Shown here one piece after another: positions 34,617 to 44,860 of a stretch of 64,000 bases of DNA. Numbering within the stretch: the first letter of the stretch is position 1; each line of letters begins with the position of its first letter. The DNA comes from an uncultured Eubacteriales bacterium (GTDB lineage Bacteria > Bacillota > Clostridia > Lachnospirales > Lachnospiraceae): the NCBI GenBank assembly GCA_949292795.1, contig CASFBR010000085.1, positions 1 to 64,000 on the forward strand. The letters are read 5' to 3'. The notes beneath the pieces are model-generated. The model saw only the letters and a program-made list of their open reading frames with translations, was not told the DNA's origin and searched no databases. A program made the translations under genes and the position numbers.

Positions 34617-36503
34617 TCAGCCTTTCTTTTTATGTACATTGCGAATTGTTTTCTTTTTTCCGGCTGCCGCCTTTGCCGGCGCCGGTCTGTATTTGCCCTG
34701 TTCCTTATGCTTTGGCCGGATCAGGCATTTTTTATCATATCCGATCAGGTCGGTACGGCCGGCCAGCTTCAGCGCTTCTGCTACCAGCTCATAATTTTTC
34801 GGATTCCGGTACTGGATCAGCGCTCTTTGCATCGCCTTTTCCCGGGGCGAGCGCGGCACATATACCTTCTTCATCGTCCGGGGATCGTAACCGGTGTAAT
34901 ACATACAGGTCGACAGCGTTGACGGTGTCGGATAAAAATCCTGCACCTGCTCTGGATTATAGCCCTGATCTCTTAAGTACTCCGCCAGCGCTACGGCATC
35001 CTTCATCGTGGAGCCCGGATGGGAGGACATCAGATACGGTACAAGATACTGCTTCTTTCCAAGCGTCTCATTCATCGCCTTATATCTGCGGGTAAATTCC
35101 TGGTACACACTGTTTTGGGGCTTTCCCATGAGCCGCAGCACGTTATCTGAAACATGCTCCGGCGCCACCTTTAGCTGGCCGGATACATGATATTCACACA
35201 GCTCGCGCAAAAACCGGTCGTCCTTGTCAGCCAGCACATAATCAAATCGGATTCCCGAGCGGATAAAGACCTTTTTGACCCCGGGAATTTCCCGAAGCTC
35301 CTTTAGCAGCGCCAGATAGTCGCTGTGATCGGCCTTAAGATTTTTACATGGTTTTGGAAACAGGCACTGCTTATTCGGGCAGACTCCATGTACCTGCTGC
35401 TTCTGGCAGGCAGGGAAACGGAAATTGGCCGTAGGGCCGCCGACATCATGGATATAGCCTTTAAAATCCGGCTCCCACACAAGCTGCTTCGCTTCGTTGA
35501 TGATGGACTCATGGCTGCGGGACTGGATGATGCGCCCCTGATGAAAGGTCAGGGCACAAAAGCTGCACCCGCCAAAGCAGCCGCGGTTGCTTACCAGGCT
35601 GAACTTCACCTCAGAAATGGCCGGAACACCGCCGTCTGCCTCATATGAAGGGTGATAGGTGCGCATATAATTTAAGCTGTACACCCGGTCCATCTCCTCG
35701 GTCGTCAGCGGCATCGACGCCGGATTCTGGATCACATACATATGATCCGAATACTGTTCAATAAGCGGCTTTCCCACATAGGGATCCGTGTTGGTATATT
35801 GCGTATAAAAGCTTTGTGCATACGCTTTTTTGTCAGAGGCGATTACCGGATAGGGCGGCAGGGTGATACCGTCGGTCACATGAGCGGCATCCTTCGCTTT
35901 ATAGACCGTCCCCCGGATAAATGTTATATCCTTTACCGCGATACCGGCATCAAGGGCATCTGCCACGTCCACAATGCTGTGCTCGCCCATGCCGTACAGC
36001 AGCAGATCCGCCCCGCTGTCTAAAAGGATGGACCGCTTCATCCGGTCGCTCCAATAATCATAATGGCCCAGCCGCCGCAGGCTGGCTTCAATACCTCCGA
36101 TGATCACCGGGACATCCTTATAGGTCTGACGGATGAGATTGCCGTAAACGATCGTGGCGTAATCCGGGCGCTTTCCATATGCTCCGCCCGGCGTATAGGC
36201 ATCGTTGTGGCGCCGTTTTTTCGATACGGTATAATGGTTCACCATGGAATCCATATTTCCGGCAGAGATCAAAAAGCCCAGGCGCGGCCGTCCAAACACG
36301 TCAATGCTGTGTTTATCCTTCCAGTCCGGCTGGGAAATGATCCCCACCCGGTAGCCTTTAGCCTCCAGCACGCGGCTGATGATCGCATGTCCGAACGATG
36401 GATGATCCACATAGGCATCGCCGATGACATAGACAAAATCCACCTCATCCCAGCCACGCCTGCGGGCATCCTCCATAGTTATGGGCAAAAAATCGTTTAT
36501 CAT
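34617..36503 (-). CDS. YgiQ family radical SAM protein
   Basis: This 628-residue protein belongs to the YgiQ group (UPF0313). The N-terminal region has FVYVIGDAYVDHPSFGHAI, and the radical-SAM cluster motif is near residue 315 (NRGCFGGCSFCALTFHQG, CxxxCxxC). Further cysteines occur in a CPNKQCLFPKPC segment, and the basic C-terminal tail is low in complexity. The reaction is not known. Its start overlaps the stop of the RsuA-HAD fusion gene (ATGA). Confidence 0.93.
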   Translation of the reverse strand: MINDFLPITMEDARRRGWDEVDFVYVIGDAYVDHPSFGHAIISRVLEAKGYRVGIISQPDWKDKHSIDVFGRPRLGFLISAGNMDSMVNHYTVSKKRRHNDAYTPGGAYGKRPDYATIVYGNLIRQTYKDVPVIIGGIEASLRRLGHYDYWSDRMKRSILLDSGADLLLYGMGEHSIVDVADALDAGIAVKDITFIRGTVYKAKDAAHVTDGITLPPYPVIASDKKAYAQSFYTQYTNTDPYVGKPLIEQYSDHMYVIQNPASMPLTTEEMDRVYSLNYMRTYHPSYEADGGVPAISEVKFSLVSNRGCFGGCSFCALTFHQGRIIQSRSHESIINEAKQLVWEPDFKGYIHDVGGPTANFRFPACQKQQVHGVCPNKQCLFPKPCKNLKADHSDYLALLKELREIPGVKKVFIRSGIRFDYVLADKDDRFLRELCEYHVSGQLKVAPEHVSDNVLRLMGKPQNSVYQEFTRRYKAMNETLGKKQYLVPYLMSSHPGSTMKDAVALAEYLRDQGYNPEQVQDFYPTPSTLSTCMYYTGYDPRTMKKVYVPRSPREKAMQRALIQYRNPKNYELVAEALKLAGRTDLIGYDKKCLIRPKHKEQGKYRPAPAKAAAGKKKTIRNVHKKKG

Positions 36504-37987
36504 TGCTTCAACTCCTCATAAAAACGGCAAAACAGATCATAATAATCGCAAATATAGCCATCGGCAAGACTGCGCTTTTGATGCTCATCTGAAACGGAAT
36601 CGCCGTCCTTTACAGCGATCGTACGCATTCCGGCAGCTTTTGCCGCCATAATCCCAAAGGGGATGTCCTCAAATACAAGACAGCGCTTCGGGTCAAGCTT
36701 TAAACGGCCGGCCGCAGCAATATAGACATCCGGGTCCGGCTTTCCTTTGTGAATATCCTCACCGGTGAGGATGACATCAAAAGCATCATTTAAATTGTGG
36801 CTTTCAAGCACAGCCCGGGTCAGCTCCCTTGAATTGCTCGTGGCGATGGCACAGGGAATATGGCGGTATTTCAGCCATTTTAAAAATTCACGGGCCCCGC
36901 TCTTTAAAGGAACCTCATAAGTATATTTTTCCAAAGCCATCTGATTCCAGTCGTCAATGATCTGTCCGATGCTGTCTTTAATGCCAAACCGCGTTTTAAA
37001 ATACCGGGCTGTCTGGGTGACGCTGATGCCGGCAATGGCGTCCTGCAAATCATCCGGCATCGCTATGCCAAAGCGGCCCAGATATTCGATGTCAATATCC
37101 TTCCACATCCACATGGAATCCACAAGCGTACCATCCAGGTCAAAAATAACCGCCTCGATCCCGTTAAATGCAGCTTCTAAGGTCATGCTCTTTCCGGCAT
37201 TAAGAGCCGCTGCCACATCCGAACCGCACATTTTTTCTGCGGCTTTACGAAAAGCATCGGTCCCGGACTTTAACAGCTCCAGTTCTTCTTTCGTAAGAGT
37301 GCGGTACTGTCCGGGCAAGAGCCGCTCATCCAGATGAAGGCTTCCCATCGTCAGACGTTTCAGCCCGATAACCGTCTTTCCCACTGCCTCAAACATCCGC
37401 TTGATCTGATGAAACTTGCCTTCATGAATCTCGACTAGCACTTCGCTGGTGTGCGCATCTTTATCCGCCGACAAAATCGTCAGGTGTGCCGGCAGCGCCT
37501 GAAGCTGTTCATCCACAGCAAGTCCGGCTTCAAAGGCCGACACGTCTGCCGCGTCCACACAGCCGTCCAGCTTTGCGTAGTACAGCTTGGACACATGCTT
37601 TTTCGGGGAAAGCAGCCGGTGGGCCAGATCGCCGTCATTTGTAATCAGAAGCAGGCCCTCCGTATCCTTATCCAGCCGCCCCACAGGGAACAGATCGCGG
37701 CGGCATTTGGCATCAATTAAATCAAGCACCGTCCGCTCCCGCAAATCCTGCGTGGCGCTGATCACCCCTGCCGGTTTATTTAACATATAATATTCATAGG
37801 AAACATAGGACACCGGACGGCCGTCGCAGCAGACCGCATCCGTTTCAATATGAACCTTTGTTTCCGGAGCACAGACGGTGCGGCCGTTGACCGTTACCAG
37901 GCCCCGGCGGATCGCCTCCTTGACCGCACTGCGTGTCCCTGCCCCCATATCTGCCAGATATTTATCCAATCGAACAACAGCTTTCAA
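36500..37987 (-). CDS. RsuA-type pseudouridine synthase fused to a HAD hydrolase
   Basis: The 495-residue protein joins two enzymes. Residues 1-240 form an S4 plus RsuA/RluB-type pseudouridine synthase, with VGRLDKDTEGLLLITNDGDL around the catalytic Asp. Residues 275-490 form a HAD phosphatase of the beta-phosphoglucomutase-like type: DLDGTLVDS, a helical cap, ATSNSRELT, and KGKPDPDVY with FEDIPFGIMAAKAAGM. There is no stop or frameshift between them, and the linker (about residues 240-272) is alanine-rich. The HAD part may remove a phosphate from a nucleotide-like product, but its substrate is not known. Confidence 0.9.
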   Translation of the reverse strand: MKAVVRLDKYLADMGAGTRSAVKEAIRRGLVTVNGRTVCAPETKVHIETDAVCCDGRPVSYVSYEYYMLNKPAGVISATQDLRERTVLDLIDAKCRRDLFPVGRLDKDTEGLLLITNDGDLAHRLLSPKKHVSKLYYAKLDGCVDAADVSAFEAGLAVDEQLQALPAHLTILSADKDAHTSEVLVEIHEGKFHQIKRMFEAVGKTVIGLKRLTMGSLHLDERLLPGQYRTLTKEELELLKSGTDAFRKAAEKMCGSDVAAALNAGKSMTLEAAFNGIEAVIFDLDGTLVDSMWMWKDIDIEYLGRFGIAMPDDLQDAIAGISVTQTARYFKTRFGIKDSIGQIIDDWNQMALEKYTYEVPLKSGAREFLKWLKYRHIPCAIATSNSRELTRAVLESHNLNDAFDVILTGEDIHKGKPDPDVYIAAAGRLKLDPKRCLVFEDIPFGIMAAKAAGMRTIAVKDGDSVSDEHQKRSLADGYICDYYDLFCRFYEELKQ

Positions 37988-38000
37988 AATTTCACCTCAT

Positions 38001-39320
38001 CTACCAGCGCCAGCCCACGGGATATTTATTCTTTAATGTCCCTGAGCTAAGCTTTCCAAAGCCAAGCGGATAACCGGCCACACAGACAAGATACCAGCCA
38101 TTTTCCGGGCTGCTTTGTCCGCTGGCATCGCCGGCCTCGATCGTTTCACATTTTAAATATTTGACTACCCGGGGATCCAAACGGTCAAAATCCAGTACAT
38201 GACCGCACACCTCCGTTGTCAGTGCCCGGGCAAATGCGCCGGACGGTTCAAAGCGGTTCTTTTTCAGCTCGCCCAGATACCATCCGTTGCGGATCACATG
38301 CAGACCTGTAAAGTCGGGCATCTCTTCGGGGAAATAATACAGGCTGTTTTTTTGGATCACAAGCCGCCTTGTCTCAAAATCCAGCGTGATCTTTGCATCC
38401 TTTAAAAATTCATAAAAGGCTTCCAGCCCTTTCGCAGGGGTATATCTGTAAGCGGGAACCTTTTGTATATCCGGCGCCTGCCCGCCTTTTTTGAGCAAAG
38501 CGCAAAAATGCCCCTCGCCGTCCACCTGATGCGGCCAGAGCCGCTCCATGGCCACGCACGTCATTTCCGGCCGTTCGTTTAACAGATATGTCACGCTGCC
38601 TTCATCCTCAACGGCGGAAAAGGTACATGTGGAATAGACCATAAACCCGCCGGGCTTTAGCATATCGGCGCCGTGCAGCAGTATTTCTCTCTGGATTTTT
38701 CCAAAATGCTGCGGCCCAAACGTTTCCCAGTTGGCTGTCATGGACGGCTTTTTGCGGAACATCCCCTCCCCGGAGCATGGGGCATCGATCAGCACCTTAT
38801 CAAAATATTCCGGAAATACGCCGGAAAGCTTTTCCGGATTCTCACAGAGCACAAGGCTGTTTTTAATCCCGAAAAATTCGATATTTTTCAGCAGTGCCTT
38901 GGCTCTGGAGGCGCTCACATCATTGGAAACTAAAAGCCCTGTACCGTTAAGCTTTGCTCCGAGGGCTGTGCTTTTCCCGCCGGGAGCCGCACACATATCA
39001 AGCACCCGATCGCCTTCCGATACCGGAAGCAGATGCGCCGGGCGCATGGCCGAAGGCTCCTGGATATAATAAAGCCCTGCATGGTACAGCGGATTTTTCG
39101 TATAGCTCTGGCTTCCATCATAATAAAAGCCAAGCTCATTCCATGGCACTCTTTTTAAATGTTCACCGGACAGCTTAAGATATTCCTCCGGTGAAAGCTT
39201 TAATGTATTGACCCGCAGGCCGTAGTTCATCGGCTTATCATAGCTTTTGATAAAATCATCATATTCATCGCCAAGCAGCGCCTGCATCTCATCTAAAAAT
39301 TTCTGCGGAAAATTGATCAT
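38001..39320 (-). CDS. RsmF/RsmB-type RNA m5C methyltransferase
   Basis: This 439-residue enzyme methylates cytosine-5 in RNA. It has the SAM site LDMCAAPGGKST, the first catalytic Cys in DAPCSGEGMF and the second in VYSTCTFSAVEDE. About 130 extra residues at the C-terminus resemble the RNA-binding extension of RsmF/YebU-like proteins. The target is probably rRNA or tRNA; which one is not visible from the sequence. It lies 14 bases before the RsuA-HAD gene on the same strand. Confidence 0.9.
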   Translation of the reverse strand: MINFPQKFLDEMQALLGDEYDDFIKSYDKPMNYGLRVNTLKLSPEEYLKLSGEHLKRVPWNELGFYYDGSQSYTKNPLYHAGLYYIQEPSAMRPAHLLPVSEGDRVLDMCAAPGGKSTALGAKLNGTGLLVSNDVSASRAKALLKNIEFFGIKNSLVLCENPEKLSGVFPEYFDKVLIDAPCSGEGMFRKKPSMTANWETFGPQHFGKIQREILLHGADMLKPGGFMVYSTCTFSAVEDEGSVTYLLNERPEMTCVAMERLWPHQVDGEGHFCALLKKGGQAPDIQKVPAYRYTPAKGLEAFYEFLKDAKITLDFETRRLVIQKNSLYYFPEEMPDFTGLHVIRNGWYLGELKKNRFEPSGAFARALTTEVCGHVLDFDRLDPRVVKYLKCETIEAGDASGQSSPENGWYLVCVAGYPLGFGKLSSGTLKNKYPVGWRW

Positions 39321-39355
39321 GAATTACTGCAGCTCCTCTTTTATCTTTCATCATA

Positions 39356-39850
39356 TCACCGTGCCCCGGTCTGGCGCTCATAAACCTCATCTACAAGCAG
39401 CATCGTGCCGTCGGCAGCGGTCGTGGCCAGTGTATCGCACCGTTCGTTTTGTTCATGGCCGTTATGGCCCTTCACCCAGTGAAAGGTCACGGCATGGGGC
39501 TTCATAGCTTCAAGCATCCGCTGCCACAAATCGACATTTTTCACCGGTTCATTTTTACCGCGCTTCCAGCCCTTTTTGATCCAGCCAGAAATCCAGTGCT
39601 GGTTAAATGCATTGACCACATATTGTGAATCGGAATAAAGCTCCACCTGGCATGGACGGTTCAGCGCTTCAAGCGCCGCAATCACAGCCATCATCTCCAT
39701 ACGGTTATTGGTTGTCCGGCGAAAGCCTGCCGAAAGCTCCTTGACATGCAAAATCCCTCTGGAATCTCTATATTCAAGAACAGCGCCATAGCCTCCAGGC
39801 CCTTCCGGATTCCCGCGGGCAGCACCATCTGTATAAACCGTTACCTGCAA
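39356..39850 (-). CDS. rnhA: ribonuclease HI
   Basis: RNase HI cuts RNA in RNA-DNA hybrids. The 164-residue protein has all four carboxylates: Asp8 ([10 protein letters not shown]), Glu in [11 protein letters not shown], Asp in LYSDSQYVV and Asp in ERCDTLA, plus [12 protein letters not shown] with the conserved His. It lies between the membrane MutS-like gene and the methyltransferase gene in a same-strand run. Confidence 0.95.
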   Translation of the reverse strand: MQVTVYTDGAARGNPEGPGGYGAVLEYRDSRGILHVKELSAGFRRTTNNRMEMMAVIAALEALNRPCQVELYSDSQYVVNAFNQHWISGWIKKGWKRGKNEPVKNVDLWQRMLEAMKPHAVTFHWVKGHNGHEQNERCDTLATTAADGTMLLVDEVYERQTGAR

Positions 39851-39922
39851 TCATCTTCCACCTTTCTGTATCTTTCATAGTGTTCCGGGCATACGGCCCG
39901 AAAATCTGTATGGCAGCTGCAC

Positions 39923-41635
39923 TTACATTGCCGACCAGCTTCCCGATGCTTCAAAGCTTTTTGCCGCATCCATCGCTTCCTTAATAATGGACGGTTCAAA
40001 TCCCATAACGCCCAGCAGCTTGATGGCATTTCTTGAAACCGCTCTTCCCGGATAAAGGATATAATCAAACGTCACATCATTGTCGCTGACTTCTTCCTGA
40101 AAATGATAGTTGGAAAAGCGGGATTCAAGAATCGATGTCAGCTCAATATCATGGGTCGCGGCAAAGCACAGCACATTCATCCCGGACAGGGCATACAATA
40201 TCCTTGAGGATGCGGCAATACGCTCGATCGTGTTTGTCCCCCGCAGCACCTCATCAATAAAGCACAGCACCGGCGTATCCTCAGGCCCGGCTGCTGCGTC
40301 AAGGATACGTTTAAGCGATTTGATCTCTACAATATAATAGCTTTCATTGCTCTGGATATTATCAGTCAGTGCCATGGAGGAATACACCCGGAAAAACCGG
40401 CCCTCATAGCCGGAGGCCAGACATGTGTCAATCGTCTGGGCCAAAATTGCATTAATGGCGATTGTTTTTAAAAATGTCGATTTTCCGGAAGCATTGGAGC
40501 CGGTAAGCAGCACGCTCTTTTCCTCGGCAATGGAGTTTGTCACCGGATTAACGATCATCGGATGATAAACATCCTCCGCTTTCACAAACACCGGGCCATC
40601 CTTATGCAGCACCGGCGTGCACACCGGCGTCTGCTGTCCTTTGCTCATATAGCGCCGGTACGAAGCTATGGCAATATCACAGTCCAGCTCCCCGATTACA
40701 TCCATCATCGTGTCCAGCTCTTTTCCATATTTAAACAGTCTGTAAGCCAGATAATCAAAAAGAATCATATCAAAGTGGGTCAGCATCTTAATATAATCCA
40801 AAAAAATCGCCAGCAAGTCGGCTGAAAAATCCGTACCGGACACAAACAGCCAGGAATAGCGGCCGATCCCTGCCAGAGGGCGGGCACATTCCAGAAGCTG
40901 CTTTTGAGCCTGTGCGATACCCTCACAGTTAAGCTGCGCGATCCGCTTTGCCGTCTGCGTCATCCGGGCAAGATAGGAAAATACTGCGAAATAATTGCTG
41001 ATACCGGCCTTGCGCTTAAAATATACAATCATATTAAATACAACGACAAGAATGATCGCCGGCAGCCATGTGACCGGATTGACAATGCATCCCATGATTG
41101 AGACAATCAGCGCTGCAAGGCAGATCAGATGCAGCGTCGGTTTATGCGGCTGAAGGGCGCGCACATTGCTTAAATACTGTCCGACACTGGATGTCCTGAG
41201 CTTTCCAAGACAGCGCAGCTCATAGATAACCTGTGTCCGCTCCTGCTCATGACTGTCAAAATACCGGGCAATGCGATCCCGCTCCAGAAGCGGGCCTTCC
41301 TCCATACACGGCATATGCAGCAGCGCATAAAGATATTCTTCGCCGATACCGGTACTTGTGTTGTTTAAGATCATGAATACCGTTTCCATATCCAGATCAT
41401 TCCATGTAATATCGTCGATCACCGGCGTATCCTTCTTCTTATGTTCATAATAATGGCTGATCCCATGGTCATTGTAGCGCGCTGCGGAATAGTCATTTTT
41501 CGGCAATGCGCCATATTCTGCCTGAATCCTTGCGAAAAGCTTCTTTTTCCGGCTGGTCCTGTCATAAACCATCTTGGCAATGATCACAACGACAACGGCT
41601 GCAACAAGAAGCAATATCATCTGTTTTGAGTCCAT
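39923..41635 (-). CDS. membrane-anchored MutS-family ATPase
   Basis: This 570-residue protein has the MutS ATPase core: Walker A LLTGSNASGKSTFLK near residue 395, Walker B LCFIDEVLRGTN and FAATHDIEL. It lacks the mismatch-binding domains of MutS. It carries an N-terminal membrane helix (about residues 6-23) and another hydrophobic region near residues 160-205, so it is probably membrane-bound. Clostridial genomes often have such MutS-like proteins, and their role is not known. The ATG at MDSKQM is chosen from its GGGAG site; a longer frame is possible. A clear promoter lies about 100 bases upstream. Confidence 0.85.
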   Translation of the reverse strand: MDSKQMILLLVAAVVVVIIAKMVYDRTSRKKKLFARIQAEYGALPKNDYSAARYNDHGISHYYEHKKKDTPVIDDITWNDLDMETVFMILNNTSTGIGEEYLYALLHMPCMEEGPLLERDRIARYFDSHEQERTQVIYELRCLGKLRTSSVGQYLSNVRALQPHKPTLHLICLAALIVSIMGCIVNPVTWLPAIILVVVFNMIVYFKRKAGISNYFAVFSYLARMTQTAKRIAQLNCEGIAQAQKQLLECARPLAGIGRYSWLFVSGTDFSADLLAIFLDYIKMLTHFDMILFDYLAYRLFKYGKELDTMMDVIGELDCDIAIASYRRYMSKGQQTPVCTPVLHKDGPVFVKAEDVYHPMIVNPVTNSIAEEKSVLLTGSNASGKSTFLKTIAINAILAQTIDTCLASGYEGRFFRVYSSMALTDNIQSNESYYIVEIKSLKRILDAAAGPEDTPVLCFIDEVLRGTNTIERIAASSRILYALSGMNVLCFAATHDIELTSILESRFSNYHFQEEVSDNDVTFDYILYPGRAVSRNAIKLLGVMGFEPSIIKEAMDAAKSFEASGSWSAM

Positions 41636-41734
41636 TAGCGGCTCCCGCCTTTCATGTAAGATTTTGCTGTGTATCACACGGCACGCAAAGCTGAACACCG
41701 GACAGAAAGCATCTGCCGCGGCATTTTTATCTAC

Positions 41735-41763
41735 ATCTTAGCATTAATCGTGTAAGATGTAAA
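41735..41763 (-). promoter_or_regulatory. promoter of the MutS-like gene run
   Basis: TTTACA and TAAGAT are separated by 17 bases. ACATCTTA and TAAGATGT form an 8-bp inverted repeat that overlaps the -10 box and most of the -35 side, so a repressor could bind here (inference). Confidence 0.65.
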
Positions 41764-41782
41764 GAAAATCTGTTCCGGCAAG

Positions 41783-41845
41783 TTGCCCGTCGGATGTCCA
41801 CCCGTGCAAGCACGGCGGCCGCCCTCCGGGCGTATCGCGCAAAAC
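41783..41845. repeat. 63-bp hairpin element, copy 2
   Basis: It matches copy 1 at 25371-25433 in 57 of 63 positions. The inner hairpin is identical; the outer stem is partly broken in this copy. As in copy 1 it sits beside a terminator, here that of ilvC, on the same side and in the same orientation. It occupies part of the 315-base gap before the MutS-like gene. Confidence 0.85.
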
Positions 41846-41886
41846 AGGCACCTTCACCAGCGTACAGCCAATGAAAGTGCCTGTTT
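41842..41886 (-). terminator. terminator of ilvC
   Basis: AAACAGGCACCTTCA pairs with TGAAAGTGCCTGTTT with one mismatch around a 15-base loop. On the minus strand it ends in TTTTG, directly before the 63-bp element, exactly as at the other copy. Confidence 0.7.
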
Positions 41887-41950
41887 ATATGAATCAGTAA
41901 AATCTGTGACCGATCAAAGCCGTGATCGATATACTCTGTGATCCGCCCGA

Positions 41951-42973
<1,023 letters not shown>

Positions 42974-43019
42974 CTATTCATCTTCAATCATGTAATGCTT
43001 TATCACAATGATGTAATTT

Positions 43020-43047
43020 ATTTTAGTACTTTTTTTCTCTTTGTCAA
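43020..43047 (-). promoter_or_regulatory. promoter of ilvC
   Basis: TTGACA and TAAAAT are separated by 16 bases. The leader of about 50 bases has no visible attenuator. The ilvN terminator hairpin lies just upstream. Confidence 0.75.
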
Positions 43048-43070
43048 GAGTTTTTTCTAAAAGCCGTTTC

Positions 43071-43117
43071 AAAGCAGATGCCGGCGGGCAGCTTGCAGAC
43101 CGGACGGCATCTGCTTT
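43071..43117 (-). terminator. terminator between ilvN and ilvC
   Basis: AAAGCAGATGCCG pairs perfectly with CGGCATCTGCTTT (13 bp) around a loop of about 21 bases. The T-run after it is weak on the minus strand, so read-through into ilvC may be partial. Confidence 0.6.
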
Positions 43118-43172
43118 AGAAACGCCAGCCCAAATGAGCACGAAGCTGCTGCAAGCAGCTGGAAAGTGCGGC

Positions 43173-43673
43173 TTACAAATACCGCACGTCGTCTGAGCCC
43201 CGGGACAATCCGCTGATACCGGTGCGGGCCAGCTCAAGAATCTCATAGCCGTCCAGCAGCTGAATAAACGCATCGATCTTGCTCTGCGCCCCGGTCATCT
43301 CAACAATCAGTGATTCCGGAGACACATCGACAATCTTTGCGCGGAAAATATCGGCCACAGAGATTACGGACTGACGGTCCTGTGCATTGCAGCGCACCTT
43401 TACAAGAACAAGCTCACGGCATACGGAATGATCCTCGCGAAGTTCCTTAATATCTACCACATCCACCAGCTTATTAAGCTGCTTGCGAATCTGGTCTAAT
43501 ACCTGGTCATCTCCATTGACAACAACGGTCATTCTGGAATATCTTGGGTCTGCGGTCTCGCCCACGGTCAGGCTGTCAATATTATATCCCCGTCTGGAAA
43601 ACAATCCGGCCACACGGCTTAGTACGCCGGCCGTATTATCGACAAGGATGGAAAGCACTTTTTTATGTTCCAT
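43173..43673 (-). CDS. ilvN: acetolactate synthase small subunit
   Basis: IlvN is the regulatory subunit that gives valine feedback control to acetolactate synthase. The 166-residue protein has an ACT domain (residues 4-78; LSILVDNTAGVLSRVAGLFSRRGYN) and a C-terminal domain with RELVLVKV and EMTGAQSKIDAFI. No large-subunit gene ilvB is adjacent; it must lie elsewhere. A near-consensus promoter is about 45 bases upstream. Confidence 0.95.
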   Translation of the reverse strand: MEHKKVLSILVDNTAGVLSRVAGLFSRRGYNIDSLTVGETADPRYSRMTVVVNGDDQVLDQIRKQLNKLVDVVDIKELREDHSVCRELVLVKVRCNAQDRQSVISVADIFRAKIVDVSPESLIVEMTGAQSKIDAFIQLLDGYEILELARTGISGLSRGSDDVRYL

Positions 43674-43715
43674 TTCTTCACCTCTTCATAAATGATTTCT
43701 GCAAAGACTATGTCT

Positions 43716-43744
43716 ATTCTAACAATAATCAAATCTTTTGTCAA
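43716..43744 (-). promoter_or_regulatory. promoter of ilvN
   Basis: TTGACA and TAGAAT are separated by 17 bases. The region upstream holds short direct and inverted repeats shared with the divergent rpiR-like promoter. Confidence 0.75.
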
Positions 43745-43747
43745 TGC

Positions 43748-43848
43748 AACAGTGCATAAAAATACATTGCTTTGCATAAAGCATCCGCTCTATATTCGAT
43801 AAGCTGAATAGTTTCGTATAAAAATGCACTGTTAAAAATACACTGTTA
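43748..43848. promoter_or_regulatory. repeat cluster in the ilvN/rpiR divergent region
   Basis: Two tandem 14-bp units, AAAATGCACTGTTA and AAAATACACTGTTA, lie at 43821-43848. AACAGTGCAT at 43748-43757 is the inverted form of their core. Three copies of an ACTGTT core around divergent promoters suggest a regulator binding region; which regulator is unknown. Confidence 0.5.
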
Positions 43849-43928
43849 TTTTTTGTCCTGTCTTTTTTTTAATGTCCGGCGCTTTACAACAGGACAAATT
43901 CCCGATTTTATTTTGATGAATTATAGAA

Positions 43929-43957
43929 TTGCAAATCCGATTTGTTCAATGTATAAT
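43929..43957 (+). promoter_or_regulatory. promoter of the rpiR-like gene
   Basis: TTGCAA and a perfect TATAAT are separated by 17 bases. The leader is about 85 bases long and ends in GAGGAGG. Confidence 0.65.
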
Positions 43958-44050
43958 ACTTTTTATAAATACCATGACCGTTGGCACATGGCCGTCTTTG
44001 CATGGTTCCGGCCGATGCTTAAGATCTATTACGAGGAGGCATCTTGATCT

Positions 44051-44833
44051 ATGAATGCTTATATCGCACTCATAAACTTTCTAAATTCCACCAGTCCGTC
44101 TGATATTTACTATAAAGTTGCTCAAAACATCCTGCAAAATCTGGAACGCATAAAAAATGCCAGCATCCATGAAGTTGCGGAAATGTGCTATGTATCTGCG
44201 CCTACGATCAGCCGTTTTTGTAAACGTCTTGGCTATGATTCCTACGCTTCCTTCAAAAATGAACTGAGCCAGGCTGTCTCCAACTATAATTATAATAACC
44301 GTTTTGTATCGGTTGACACATCCTGCGATACAGAAGACAGTGAAAGCGTATCATTCCTTTATCAGATCAGCCAGTTTACCGATGCGCTCAAAAAATCCTA
44401 TTCCAGAGCCTACATTCAGGAAATTGTGGAAAATATCCATATACATAAGCGTGTCGGCCTTTTTTCCTCGGTCCCCTCATACCAGCTCCAGTACCTTCAG
44501 GCCGATCTTTTGCTGACCAAGCATGATGTGACCTTCTGCCAGTCTCCGGCTGATCAGATCGAGTACGCCAAAACGCTTGGTGAGGACAGCATTGCCGTTG
44601 TGCTCAAGCCGGAACGCCTGGAAGCCAAGTATATGGATGAGATCGTAAGCATTTTAAAGGAAAATCATGTAAAAATTGTCCTGATCTCCAACACAAAATA
44701 TTCCAGGCTGAATAAAATGGCAGATTTCCATTTAAATTTTAACGGAAATCTGCACATTGTCGACGCCTTCTGTTTTGATATGCTCGTCTCCCTGCTGTCC
44801 ATCGAATACCGCAAAGAGTATCTGACAGAATAA
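44051..44833 (+). CDS. MurR/RpiR family transcriptional regulator
   Basis: This 260-residue regulator has an N-terminal helix-turn-helix of the RpiR type (about residues 30-75; ASIHEVAEMCYVSAPTISRFCKRLGYDSYASFK) and a C-terminal SIS-like sugar-phosphate binding region (about residues 110-235), with IAVVLKPERL and IVLISNTKYSRL. The usual SIS serine motif is not clear. GAGGAGG lies about 11 bases before the ATG. It stands alone and is divergent from ilvN, so the effector and targets are unknown. Confidence 0.88.
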   Translation: MNAYIALINFLNSTSPSDIYYKVAQNILQNLERIKNASIHEVAEMCYVSAPTISRFCKRLGYDSYASFKNELSQAVSNYNYNNRFVSVDTSCDTEDSESVSFLYQISQFTDALKKSYSRAYIQEIVENIHIHKRVGLFSSVPSYQLQYLQADLLLTKHDVTFCQSPADQIEYAKTLGEDSIAVVLKPERLEAKYMDEIVSILKENHVKIVLISNTKYSRLNKMADFHLNFNGNLHIVDAFCFDMLVSLLSIEYRKEYLTE

Positions 44834-44860
44834 ATATCGTGTCAGAGCATTATCGGATTT

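Noticed and set aside
34556..35095. 179-residue open frame on the plus strand
   Set aside because: Antisense to the SDR and YgiQ genes, without a ribosome site or domain.
39841..40068. 75-residue frame between rnhA and the MutS-like gene
   Set aside because: Most of it overlaps the 3' end of the MutS-like gene in another frame, and it has no recognisable features.
43853..44047. 64-residue frame before the rpiR-like gene
   Set aside because: The rpiR-like promoter at 43929-43957 lies inside it, and there is no ribosome site; it is more likely leader sequence.
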